Positions 1-9,603 of a stretch of DNA of 64,000 nt are shown here, piece after piece. How positions within the stretch are numbered: position 1 is the stretch's first letter; each line of letters starts with the position of its first letter. The notes beneath the pieces were generated by a model. The model was not told the DNA's origin, made no database searches, and saw only the letters and a program-made list of their open reading frames with translations. This stretch comes from Ancylobacter radicis (GTDB lineage: Bacteria; Pseudomonadota; Alphaproteobacteria; Rhizobiales; Xanthobacteraceae): NCBI RefSeq assembly GCF_018449475.1, contig NZ_JAHCQH010000014.1, positions 1-64,000 of the forward strand. The letters run 5' to 3'. The translations under genes were made by a program, and so were the position numbers.

Positions 1-624
1 AAACACCGCGTGCGGGGCGCCGGGGACGGCGTGTCGGTTGGCTGAGTGAAGGCTTGCACCACCTTTTAAAACAAAGGTGCAGGCGGCCGCCGGTGGCGTC
101 CGCCCCGGTGCCCCGCGCGCCCTTCATTGGGCGGATGGGAAATGGCGCAGAACCCCGGCCGCGAGGCGGCGCGGGGCTTTTGGTGTGGGCGTGAGGGCGG
201 CGCTCTTGGGGCCGGGTGCGCCGGGACTCCATCCTTCGAGGCTCGCTGCGCTCGCACCTCAGGATGACGGCGCTCTTTGACATGACGACGCGTCGTCATG
301 CTGAGGTGCCCGGCGGCAGCCGGGCCTCGAAGCACACTGGCACGCTCCATCCCCTCACGCCGTCATGGCCGGACTTGATCCGGCCATCCCCGTCTTCCCG
401 CCCGTGCACCCGGCTTCAAGTCGTGGATCCCCGGGTCAAGCCCGGGGATGACGTGGTTCCATGAGGGAGCCGCCGCGCGGACCGGGCGCGGTGGTTCTAT
501 GAGGGAGCCGCCGCGCTGACCGGGCACCGCGTGTGGCTTTGGCTCGACGCGCGGGACGGGGCGGGTCATCGTGGCTTCACATCCGTGGCTCAAGGGAACC
601 GGATGGAATCTCAGGGGAATGGGC
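1..624. repeat. Repeat-rich intergenic region
   Basis: No convincing gene. Positions 60-79 hold a 7-bp-stem hairpin (CACCTTT / AAAGGTG). Positions 229-337 hold two facing units of a Rhizobiales-type interspersed repeat: one contains CATCCTTCGAGGCTCG, the other GTCATGCTGAGGTGCCCGG. Positions 361-452 hold a second type with the self-complementary core CCCCGGGTCAAGCCCGGGG. Positions 453-525 hold a 35-bp direct duplication. The short reading frames here are high-GC noise over these repeats. Confidence 0.7.
453..525. repeat. 35-bp direct repeat, two copies
   Basis: Copy 1 (453-487) and copy 2 (491-525) both run from GTGGTTC through ATGAGGGAGCCGCCGCGC to ACCGGGC, differ at about two positions and are separated by 3 bases. 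This looks like a recent local duplication at the edge of the interspersed repeat cluster. Confidence 0.75.
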
Positions 625-2142
625 ATGGCTGGCGGGAATAAGGGGCGCTCGGTTCAGGACTATATCGACGAGACGCCGGTCTGGGCCGACGGTACCACGG
701 TCGGGCGCGTGCCGATGACCGCCATGCAGTGGCGCATCTGGTGGCTGGCCGCCTTCGGCAAGTTCTTCGAGGGCATGGTCGTGTTCATGACCGGCGTGGC
801 GCTGCCGCTGATCTCCGCCGAGTTCGGGCTGGGGGCCACCGAGCATGGCGTCATCGGCGCGGCGAGCCTGGCCGGCATTCTGGTCGGCGCATTGGCGCTG
901 GGCGGGTTGTCCGACACGTTCGGGCGCAAATTCATGTTCGTGGTCGAGATGGTCATCTTCATGATCTTTCTCGTCCTGCTCTCGGTCAGCCCGACCTATC
1001 TCTGGCTCGCCGTGTTCCTGTTCGGTGTCGGCGTGGCGCTGGGCTGCGATTACCCGACCGCCCATTTGATCATCTCGGAGAGCATTCCCAGCGCCAATCG
1101 CGGCCGGCTGGTTCTGGCCGCCTTCGGCTTTCAGGCGCTCGGCGCGCTGGCCGGGACCGCCGTGGGTTACGTGGTGCTGGTCAATGATCCGAGCGTCACC
1201 GCGTGGCGGCTGATGTATGCGGCGGTGATCCTGCCGGCGGCGCTGGTCACGGTGGCGCGGTTCTACGTCACGGAATCGGCGCCCTGGCTGTTCGCCCGCG
1301 GGCGGGCGAGCGACGCGGCGCGCGAGACAGCGCGGCTGCTGCATCGCCACCCGACCTATCCGCACCATGTGGCGCTGAAGCCCTGTCCCACCGGGGAGGG
1401 CGCGCAGGGCCGTGCCGGCTCGCGCTGGCGCGACCTGTTCGGCAAGCGCAACCGGCGCGCTACCATCCTCGCCTCGGTGCCCTGGTTCATGCAGGATCTG
1501 AGCACCTATGGCATCGGTCTGTTCACCCCGACCATTCTCGCCGCAGCCTTTGGTCACGGCGCGGCGGTGAGCCACGACGTCACCGATATTGTTGCCGGGC
1601 AGGTTCTGGCGGCGGAAGGCGCGGCGCTGATCGACACGCTGCTGATCGCCGGCGTCGTGGCGGCGGTGATGCTGGCCGATCGGGTCGGGCGCATCCCCTT
1701 GCAGATACTCGGCTTTGTCGGCTGCGCGGCTGGGCTGATGCTGGCGGCGCTGTCGAGCTATTACGCGGATCCGACTCGCACGCTGCTGATCTTTGCCGGC
1801 TTCATGCTGTTCAATTTCATGACCAATATGGGCCCGAACGCGCAGACCTACCTGCTCGCCGGCGAGGTCTTCCCCACCGCCGTGCGCGGCAAGGGCGCGG
1901 GATTTGCCGCCGCGGTCGGCAAGATCGGCGCGGTGCTGACCGCTTTCCTGTTTCCGATCCTGCTCGCCGATCTCGGCACCACGGCGCTGCTGATCGGGCT
2001 GGCCGGCACCGCCCTCATCGGCGCCACCGTGACCTGGATGTTCCGGGTGGAGACGACCGGCGTCGATCTGGAGCGTATGCACCAGCACGATCTCGACACC
2101 GTGCTCGACAGCGCCGCCGGGGAGGGCCGCGAGGCGGCATGA
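625..2142 (+). CDS. MFS transporter (sugar/organic-acid type)
   Basis: A 505-residue multi-pass inner-membrane transporter of the major facilitator superfamily. About twelve hydrophobic segments are visible. The signature loop between TM2 and TM3 reads GGLSDTFGRK near residue 93, and the second half carries the related loop ADRVGRIPLQ. Length and sequence style fit the sugar/aromatic-acid symporter branch, but the substrate cannot be read. The start is set at 625 because AGGGGA lies 6 bases upstream; an in-frame ATG at 619 and one at 571 are less well placed. The gene stands alone and converges on groEL, with which it shares the hairpin at 2168-2193. Confidence 0.85.
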   Translation: MAGGNKGRSVQDYIDETPVWADGTTVGRVPMTAMQWRIWWLAAFGKFFEGMVVFMTGVALPLISAEFGLGATEHGVIGAASLAGILVGALALGGLSDTFGRKFMFVVEMVIFMIFLVLLSVSPTYLWLAVFLFGVGVALGCDYPTAHLIISESIPSANRGRLVLAAFGFQALGALAGTAVGYVVLVNDPSVTAWRLMYAAVILPAALVTVARFYVTESAPWLFARGRASDAARETARLLHRHPTYPHHVALKPCPTGEGAQGRAGSRWRDLFGKRNRRATILASVPWFMQDLSTYGIGLFTPTILAAAFGHGAAVSHDVTDIVAGQVLAAEGAALIDTLLIAGVVAAVMLADRVGRIPLQILGFVGCAAGLMLAALSSYYADPTRTLLIFAGFMLFNFMTNMGPNAQTYLLAGEVFPTAVRGKGAGFAAAVGKIGAVLTAFLFPILLADLGTTALLIGLAGTALIGATVTWMFRVETTGVDLERMHQHDLDTVLDSAAGEGREAA

Positions 2143-2167
2143 GCCCTCGCGCCCTGATGCGCAACAA

Positions 2168-2193
2168 AAAGGCGCGGCTTTCGCCGCGCCTTT
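2168..2193 (-). terminator. Rho-independent terminator after groEL
   Basis: Perfect 11-bp stem (AAAGGCGCGGC / GCCGCGCCTTT) with a 4-base loop. Read on the minus strand it is followed by a T-run (TTTTTGTTGC), so it best terminates the groESL transcript. It may also stop the convergent MFS transcript. Confidence 0.75.
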
Positions 2194-2220
2194 GAAGCTT
2201 GAGAGGTCCGAAGGACGTTC

Positions 2221-2250
2221 TCAGAAATCCATGCCGCCCATGCCGCCGCC
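2221..2250 (-). pseudogene. Duplicated groEL 3' tail
   Basis: Thirty bases encode GGGMGGMDF plus a stop, differing by one base from the true groEL end at 2313-2342. The copy lies 62 bases downstream of the groEL stop and in a different frame, so readthrough would not produce it. Between the copies is a 22-bp palindrome at 2254-2275 (arms GAAGTCGGCC / GGCCGACTTC). The likely origin is a small tandem duplication or a recombination scar from a second groEL copy. Confidence 0.7.
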
Positions 2251-2312
2251 CGAGAAGTCGGCCTTGGCCGACTTCGTTCTTGCGTCTTGCCGGGCGGCCT
2301 CGGGGACTGTCC

Positions 2313-4317
<2,005 letters not shown>

Positions 4318-4405
4318 CGGTTCTCTCCAGAAAAGCTTGAACGATCATCTGGTGTCACGGCAGCGCGCCGGCCGATGACGGCTCCGATCACGCTGCCGCG
4401 AGGAC

Positions 4406-4434
4406 ATCTAGGGGGCGGGGGGGAGGGGCGCAAG
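4406..4434 (-). promoter_or_regulatory. Candidate heat-shock (sigma-32) promoter of groESL
   Basis: On the minus strand CTTG (4434-4431) is followed after 16 bases by CCCCTAGAT (4414-4406), resembling the alphaproteobacterial RpoH consensus CTTG...CCCCTATNT. It lies about 90 bases upstream of the groES start. The spacer is almost all C, so the alignment has some freedom. Confidence 0.45.
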
Positions 4435-4451
4435 GGTTCGAGGCGAAAAAA

Positions 4452-4478
4452 CTAGCAGTCGAGCGAAGTGAGTGCCAG
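4452..4478. promoter_or_regulatory. CIRCE-like HrcA operator
   Basis: CTAGCAGTC, nine bases, then GAGTGCCAG. This matches the CIRCE consensus TTAGCACTC-N9-GAGTGCTAA at 7 of 9 positions in each arm with exactly the right spacing. It lies between groES (minus) and usg (plus). HrcA control of groESL in alphaproteobacteria is established; the functional status of this degenerate copy is inferred. Confidence 0.6.
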
Positions 4479-4617
4479 GGGCGCCGCCGCGCGCGTGTCA
4501 GCACTCCGACATATATGCTGCCAACGCCTTGATATTGAACATCAAATGTCTTTTTTGGACTTGTTCACGCAAGCGTCATGCGCTCACAATGGAGTCGTCA
4601 GCGAAAGGAGGTCCCGC

Positions 4618-4923
4618 ATGGTCCATCATGAAGCGGCGTCGCCCGGCAGGCGTGAAGCATCCGCGGATTTCGTCCGGCAGATCGCCGGTTACGGGCTCAC
4701 CACGGCCGAGATACTCTACCGCATGCCGGACCATCCGGCGCTGCTGCAGAGCTATCTCTGGCAGCATTACGACCTCTATCCCCATTTTCCCGAGCTGAAC
4801 CGCTTCCTCGATTTCTGGAAGCGCGAGCTTGAGGGGCCGCTGCACTCGGTGACGGTGGCGCATTCGCGGCTCATCAAGCCGGCGGAGCTGCGCAGTGTCA
4901 GCGGGATGTTCCAGTTGCACTGA
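4618..4923 (+). CDS. usg: Usg-family protein
   Basis: A 101-residue soluble protein of the Usg family, small conserved alphaproteobacterial proteins of unknown biochemical role. The core reads GLTTAEILYRMPDHP, then LNRFLDFWKRELEGPLHSV and VAHSRLIKPAEL, all family hallmarks. The start is set at 4618, not at the longer frame opening at 4468, because AAAGGAGGT sits 6 bases upstream and the upstream residues do not look like the family. Divergent from groES. Confidence 0.88.
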   Translation: MVHHEAASPGRREASADFVRQIAGYGLTTAEILYRMPDHPALLQSYLWQHYDLYPHFPELNRFLDFWKRELEGPLHSVTVAHSRLIKPAELRSVSGMFQLH

Positions 4924-5249
4924 GACACCCCGCCCGCCGGGGCCGCCGCCGCTTACCGGGCGAGGAAGTTGAACGGTTTGCTGGGGCGAGGCGGGCCGAC
5001 GTCTGCCGGACAGGATGGGGTGGTCTTGAGGTTCAGGCGGGCGGGCGTGGCCCGGGAGCGCGGCCGGGCTCGGCCATATCCATGCGGCAAAATCGAAGTC
5101 TTTCGGTCGGCTGATATAGATGCGCCGGGTCGGTCGCGAGAGCGCGGCGAGCGGCACGGCCGGGGGATTTGGCACGGGTGCCCTCTCCTTGCCGCTTTCG
5201 CCGTGCTATGAGGACGGCGCAAACGGGTGCCGTGGTGGTGTCCCAAGGC
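4924..5249. other. Intergenic region without recognisable gene
   Basis: About 326 bases of high-GC spacer between usg and exoD. A long minus-strand frame crosses it and runs into usg, but it lacks a ribosome site and resembles no family. Nothing else was seen. Confidence 0.5.
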
Positions 5250-5879
5250 ATGAATGAAGGCACCGGGCCGCCCGCCGTGGATCACCGCTCGCCCCGCACC
5301 TCGGAGTTGCTCTCCGCCCTCGTGACCGCCCATTCGGCGGAACGGATCGGCGTGGGCGAGATCGTTCACGCGCTGCGCAACCGCGCCTTCGGCCTGTCCA
5401 TCCTGCTGCTCGGCCTGCCCAACTGCCTGCCCATGCCGCCTGGCATTCCGGTGATCTGTGGCGTGCTGCTGTGCCTCGTCGGGGCACAGATGCTGGTCGG
5501 GCGCGACGAGCTGTGGCTGCCGCGCTGGCTCGCCGCCCGCACCTTATCGCGCACGCTGCTGGAGAAGATCGTCCACGGCGCGCTGAAATGGATCCGCCGC
5601 TTCGAGGGCTATTCGCGCCCGCGGCTGGCCTATTTCTCCAGCGCCGCCGCGCGTCTTGTGCTGGGCGGGGTGGTGGTTGTGCTCGGCCTGCTGCTGATGC
5701 TGCCGATCCCGATCTTCGGCAATCTGCCGCCGGGCATCGCCCTGTGCATTCTCGGCCTCGGCCTCGTCGAGCGGGACGGGGCCTTCATCGCCGCCGGCCT
5801 CGTCGCCAGCCTCATCAGCCTCGGCGTGATGGGTCTGTTAAGCTGGCTGCTCTTTCAGGGCGCGCTGGCCGTCATCTGA
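5250..5879 (+). CDS. ExoD-family membrane protein
   Basis: A 209-residue inner-membrane protein of the exopolysaccharide-synthesis ExoD family. The N-terminal cytoplasmic part contains RTSELLSALVTAH and IGVGEIVHALRNRAFG. A hydrophobic block LSILLLGLPNCLPMPPGIP follows, then a charged middle segment, then two or three further membrane helices with PIPIFGNLPPGIALCILGLGL. ExoD affects exopolysaccharide output and alkaline sensitivity in rhizobia; its biochemistry is unknown. Starts at 5169, 5208 and 5250 are possible; 5250 gives the usual family length. Confidence 0.82.
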   Translation: MNEGTGPPAVDHRSPRTSELLSALVTAHSAERIGVGEIVHALRNRAFGLSILLLGLPNCLPMPPGIPVICGVLLCLVGAQMLVGRDELWLPRWLAARTLSRTLLEKIVHGALKWIRRFEGYSRPRLAYFSSAAARLVLGGVVVVLGLLLMLPIPIFGNLPPGIALCILGLGLVERDGAFIAAGLVASLISLGVMGLLSWLLFQGALAVI

Positions 5880-5935
5880 CCACCAGCGCGCAGAGCGGCT
5901 CGACCCGGCGCGCCGTCCGGGGTGTGCGGCGGGCG

Positions 5936-6418
5936 TCAGGCTTCTGCTGTTTCCGCCTCCTGATCAGACGTCGCCGAGACATTGGAGTCGATGTAGAGCG
6001 TCACCGCCGCCCAACTCGGCTTGACGTCGATCTTGCCGTCCGTGCCCCAGCCGCCATTGTCCTGACTGACCGTGAGCGACAGCGACTTGTCGAGACTGAC
6101 CAACTGGAAGGCGTTGCTGCCGGTCTGGGTCGCCGTTGCCGTGAAGCTCTGCGATTGCGCCGCGAAGGTGCCGGTGAGCTGGAAGGAGGCGAGGAAGTTC
6201 GCGCCAGACGGGGTAACCGAAATGTTGAACGTTCCCGACCCGACCCAGGCATTGTAGTTGCCCTTCGCCATGAGAACGGAGGGGGTGAAGGTGACCACCG
6301 TGCCATTTCCGATGGTGGGGTTGAACGGCGCGATGATGCCGATGATGCAGGGCTGGTTGATGTTGGTGCCGGTCTTGAACGGATTCTTGGTCGGGTTGAC
6401 GATGGTGAAGTCGACCAT
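5936..6418 (-). CDS. Orphan beta-rich hypothetical protein
   Basis: 160 residues, not assigned to a family. It is rich in Thr, Ser, Asn and Gly with alternating hydrophobic residues (for example GTFNISVTP, SFTATATQTGSN), which suggests a beta-sandwich. The acidic C-terminus ends EAETAEA. There is no signal peptide, no membrane helix and one cysteine. The start at 6418 follows GGGAGGC at good spacing; a longer frame to 6481 adds residues without that support. The leader ATGGGAGGCAT is shared with the glycoside hydrolase gene that starts at 27372. Function unknown. Confidence 0.72.
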   Translation of the reverse strand: MVDFTIVNPTKNPFKTGTNINQPCIIGIIAPFNPTIGNGTVVTFTPSVLMAKGNYNAWVGSGTFNISVTPSGANFLASFQLTGTFAAQSQSFTATATQTGSNAFQLVSLDKSLSLTVSQDNGGWGTDGKIDVKPSWAAVTLYIDSNVSATSDQEAETAEA

Positions 6419-6628
6419 GGATGCCTCCCATATCGATTGACCCAGGGCGGTCGGGCTGCCGGCCCCGATCCGCCACGGCACGGCGGCGGGCGCCCGCCGC
6501 GTAGGTCGGCAGGGTCCTGTCGCATCGTCAAAGTGGCATCGAGACGCCGTCTATACAACCATAGCGAGCATGCAAGTCAATGCGAAACCCGCTCCGTCCT
6601 TACACGGCGCGGGTTTCGACGGGCGGTG

Positions 6629-7375
6629 TCAGCCTCGACCGACGAAGGGGGCGTTGGTGGCCATGATGGTCATGGTCAGCACATTCGCGTCGAGCGGCAG
6701 GCTGGCCATGTAGGCGACGGCGCGGCCGGCGTGGACGGGGTCGAAGGTCGGCTCGACCATGATCTGGCCGTTGGCCTGCAGGATGCCGGTCTTCATCTTC
6801 ACCGCCATGTCGGTATCGGCATTGCCGATGTCGATCTGCCCGCAGGCGATGTTATGGGCCCGCCCTTCCAGCGCCACCTGCTTGGTCAGGCCGGTGACGG
6901 CATGCTTGGTCGCCGTATAGGGGCCGGTGAACGGGCGCGGGGCATGCGCCGAGATCGAGCCATTATTGATGATGCGCCCACCCTTGGGGCTTTGCGTCTT
7001 CATCAGCCTTATGGCGGCCTGCGTGCACAGGAACACGCCGGTGAGGTTCACATTCACCACGCGCTGCCAATCTTCCAGAGGGATGTCCTCGATCGGCATC
7101 CCCGGCGACCAGCCGCCGGCATTGTTGAACAGCACGTCCAGCCGACCGAAGCGGCGTGCGATCTCGTCGAACAGTGCGGCGACCGAGGCGGCGTCCGCCA
7201 CATCCGATGTCACCACGTGAGCCCTGGCGCCGATCTCTTCGGCCACCGCCTGGAGCGGTTCGGCGCGGCGGCCGGTGAGCACGACGTCGAAGCCATCCGC
7301 CGCGAGGGCGAGGGCGGCGGCCTTGCCGATACCGGTGCCTGCGCCGGTGACGAGAGCGATGCGCGATGGTGTCAT
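6629..7375 (-). CDS. SDR-family oxidoreductase
   Basis: A 248-residue classical short-chain dehydrogenase/reductase, a soluble NAD(P)-dependent enzyme. The Rossmann motif TGAGTGIG sits at about residues 10-17 and the NNAG motif near residue 86. The catalytic serine lies in NNGSISAH, and the Tyr/Lys pair is YTATK near residue 152. R37 after the second strand (TGRRAEP) suggests preference for NADP. The substrate is not predictable. It is monocistronic on the minus strand. Confidence 0.9.
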   Translation of the reverse strand: MTPSRIALVTGAGTGIGKAAALALAADGFDVVLTGRRAEPLQAVAEEIGARAHVVTSDVADAASVAALFDEIARRFGRLDVLFNNAGGWSPGMPIEDIPLEDWQRVVNVNLTGVFLCTQAAIRLMKTQSPKGGRIINNGSISAHAPRPFTGPYTATKHAVTGLTKQVALEGRAHNIACGQIDIGNADTDMAVKMKTGILQANGQIMVEPTFDPVHAGRAVAYMASLPLDANVLTMTIMATNAPFVGRG

Positions 7376-7546
7376 GTTGTTTTTCCTCCCCAGACGGTGA
7401 CGATGAACCAGCGGCTCACTGGCGGCAAGATGACGATGCTACCTTCCGGGAACTCCTGTCAGCCCATGGCGTTATCAGGGCGACAGACAGTCGAGCGCGG
7501 TGAAAAGACAAGCGCCGCAAGAAATCACTGAGAGAGGAGAACGGTC

Positions 7547-7618
7547 ATGCCCGCCATTCTGATGTGGCTCATCGGTATTCCGATTCCGCTTATCATCCTG
7601 CTTTATTTTCTCTTCTGA
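7547..7618 (+). CDS. 23-residue single-helix membrane peptide
   Basis: A 23-codon ORF, ATG to TGA, encoding almost only hydrophobic residues: MPAILMWLIGIPIPLIILL followed by YFLF. It is preceded by AGAGGAGA at ideal spacing. The pattern WLIGIPIPLIILL resembles short single-TM proteins that recur in Hyphomicrobiales genomes and often go unannotated; that resemblance is from memory, not a search. A single inner-membrane helix is predicted. Function unknown. An imperfect hairpin follows at 7643-7702. Confidence 0.65.
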   Translation: MPAILMWLIGIPIPLIILLYFLF

Positions 7619-7642
7619 CAAGAAGAGACGAACTCTGCGTCT

Positions 7643-7702
7643 GACAAGTCAGGCGCGAAGCGAGGGTCGCACATCTCAGATGCGCGGCCCTTCGCGCTTG
7701 TC
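7643..7702 (+). terminator. Imperfect hairpin downstream of the small membrane ORF
   Basis: GACAAG and GCGCGAAG on the left pair with CTTCGCGC and CTTGTC on the right, with a 4-base bulge on the left arm. There is no clear T-run, so it may be a weak terminator, an RNA-stabilising structure or part of a small RNA. Confidence 0.4.
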
Positions 7703-7846
7703 ATGGCGTGGGGAAAGTCTTCTGATCGATATGACCAGAAAAGGTGATTAAGCTCTTTTGCTGCCATCCAGCGCAGCGAAGGGCTCAATCCTATCGTTTG
7801 AACACAATCTCCATGCGAACGAGACTGCGCTGTACTCCAATATAAC

Positions 7847-8593
7847 CTAGCGCGTGCGTCCATAGGGCGGGCGGGGGATCGACGTGTGGGCGGCCCGCAG
7901 CGCCGCCGACCACCGCTCGCGCAGATCATGGAAATAGGGCTCGCCCGGCTCGATGCGATAATTCAGCTCGGACTCACCGCCATCGCGACGCGCGACGAGA
8001 ATGTCGATCGGCATACCGACGCCGAGGTTTGACCGCATGGTCGAATCCATTGAGATCAGGCCGGATTTCAGCGCGTCGTAGAGATCGGTGTCGAAGGTAA
8101 TGGAACGGTCCAGCACCGGCTTGCCATATTTGTGCTCGCCGATCTGCAGGAAGGGCGTGTCGCTGCTGCATTCGATGAAATTGCCGGCGGCGTAGATCAT
8201 GAACAGCCGCAGTCGGCCGCCATTCACCTGACCGCCAAACAGGAACGAGACATCGAAGCGGATGTCCGACTGCTTCAGCCCCTCGCCATAGAGGCGATGG
8301 ACATGGCGGATGGCGCGGCCGACCAGTTGGGTCGCGCGGAACATGCTGCTGGCCCCGGTCAGCGTGTCCTTCTTGCCGGTCTCGGGGTTGTCCAGCCCCT
8401 CCATCAGCGTGCTGATGACCGCCTGCGAGATCGAGAGGTTGCCGGCCGTGGCGAGCGCCATGACATGGCGGCCCGGCTCCTCGAAAACGTGGAGTTTGCG
8501 GAAGGTCGAGATGTTGTCGAGCCCGGCATTGGTCCGGGTATCGGCGATCATGACGAGCCCGTCACGCACCAGAAGACCGCAGCAATAGGTCAT
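7847..8593 (-). CDS. Anbu, proteasome-like peptidase (20S/HslV superfamily)
   Basis: A 248-residue Ntn-hydrolase of the Anbu family, the bacterial HslV/proteasome-like group. The mature enzyme should expose Thr1 after removal of the initiator Met (MTYCCGLLVRDGLVM), followed by the typical IADTRTNAGLDNISTFRK segment and the later GGQVNGG and SMDSTMRSN blocks. The start at 8593 is chosen because it places Thr second and follows GGGGAAG. Anbu proteins form open helical rings; physiological substrates are not established. It is the last gene of a minus-strand cluster with transglutaminase-like, alpha-E and ATP-grasp partners, which is the known Anbu neighbourhood. Confidence 0.92.
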   Translation of the reverse strand: MTYCCGLLVRDGLVMIADTRTNAGLDNISTFRKLHVFEEPGRHVMALATAGNLSISQAVISTLMEGLDNPETGKKDTLTGASSMFRATQLVGRAIRHVHRLYGEGLKQSDIRFDVSFLFGGQVNGGRLRLFMIYAAGNFIECSSDTPFLQIGEHKYGKPVLDRSITFDTDLYDALKSGLISMDSTMRSNLGVGMPIDILVARRDGGESELNYRIEPGEPYFHDLRERWSAALRAAHTSIPRPPYGRTR

Positions 8594-8680
8594 GGAAGGC
8601 ACTTCCCCCTGGTCGCATCCCCGCGGGACGCGGCTATCCACCCGCGCCCTTATAGCGGGGCGCTTTCGCGGCCGGCAACC

Positions 8681-9565
8681 TCAGCCCTGAATTTGCCGGC
8701 TCGACTGGTCGACATTGAGGGCGACGGAGAGGTTCTCCTCGCCGCCGCCATAACGGTTGCCGCGGACCGGCGCGGCGCCGAGGTAATCAAGACCGACGGC
8801 GAGGCGCACATAGGCTTCCGTCGGGCACTGGCGGTTGGTGGGGTCGAAGCCGACCCAGCCAAGGCCCTCGATATGGGCTTCCGCCCAGCCATGGCCGGCT
8901 TGCAGGCTGGCGCCCTGCAGGGGCTTTTGGCTCTGGCTCTGGCTTTGTCCCTGTCCCTGGCCTTGCGACGGGGCCTGCCCGTCGCTGACGATGTAGCCAC
9001 TGGCATAGCGCGCGGGTATGCCGAGATGGCGCGCCCCGGCAATGAAGATGTGGGCATAGTCCTGGCAGACGCCGCGCTTCAGCGCGAAGGACTGCTTGGC
9101 GGTGGTCGTCACCTGCGTCGGCTCGGGATCGAAGGTCATCACCCCGGCGATCGCCTCCATCAGCGCGTGCAGCTTCTCGATGCGGTCGCCGACCCCGATC
9201 ACCGCCTCCTCGCAGAAGCCGCGAAGCGTCGGGTCCGGGGCGGTGAGATCGGTCTCGCGCATGAACAGGGAGGGCGGGAACCGCTCCTTGACGCCGCGCA
9301 CCACGCCGGCCGTGTCCTGCGTCTCCACCTCGCCGTCCACAATGACGCGGAGCTGCGCGATCGGCCCTTCGACGGCGAAGGTGTGGGTCAGGTTGCCGAA
9401 GGCGTCCTCATGGGCGCGCAGCCGGCAGCTCTCGGACACGTCGATCCGCCAGGACACGACATATTGCCCGTCATGGTTGCGGGGCGTGAGGCGCAGCGTC
9501 TGGATCGCGCCATTGGCTGGCGGATCATAGGTGTAGAGGGTGGTGTGGTTCACATGGATACGCAT
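8681..9565 (-). CDS. Transglutaminase-like protein of the Anbu cluster
   Basis: 294 residues. An N-terminal beta domain (MRIHVNHTTLYTYDPP start) is followed by a transglutaminase-like papain fold. The likely triad is C167 (RGVCQDYAH), H225 (AGHGWAEAH) and D241 (GFDPTN). Between the Cys and His segments lies a low-complexity QGQGQGQSQSQSQ insert encoded by hexamer repeats (8925-8966). The family may act as an amidase or peptide transferase; its reaction is unproven. It lies 38 bases downstream of the alpha-E gene and 87 bases upstream of Anbu. Confidence 0.9.
   Translation of the reverse strand: MRIHVNHTTLYTYDPPANGAIQTLRLTPRNHDGQYVVSWRIDVSESCRLRAHEDAFGNLTHTFAVEGPIAQLRVIVDGEVETQDTAGVVRGVKERFPPSLFMRETDLTAPDPTLRGFCEEAVIGVGDRIEKLHALMEAIAGVMTFDPEPTQVTTTAKQSFALKRGVCQDYAHIFIAGARHLGIPARYASGYIVSDGQAPSQGQGQGQSQSQSQKPLQGASLQAGHGWAEAHIEGLGWVGFDPTNRQCPTEAYVRLAVGLDYLGAAPVRGNRYGGGEENLSVALNVDQSSRQIQG
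8925..8966 (-). repeat. Hexamer repeats encoding a QG/QS linker
   Basis: Inside the transglutaminase-like gene the minus strand repeats CAGGGA and CAGAGC/CAAAGC units in tandem, giving alternating Gln-Gly and Gln-Ser dipeptides. The tract lies in a surface loop between catalytic segments and should be prone to slippage. Confidence 0.8.
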
Positions 9566-9603
9566 GACGCAGGCGCGGCCTCAAGGGTCCGATCAGTTCG
9601 GGT

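Noticed and set aside
577-2088. Long minus-strand frame opposite the MFS transporter
   Set aside because: Composition is that of antisense high-GC coding sequence (many Arg, Gly, His, Asp), with no family resemblance. The plus-strand transporter explains the region.
4576-5175. 199-codon minus-strand frame across usg and the following spacer
   Set aside because: It overlaps the well-supported usg gene, has no ribosome site and no recognisable domain.
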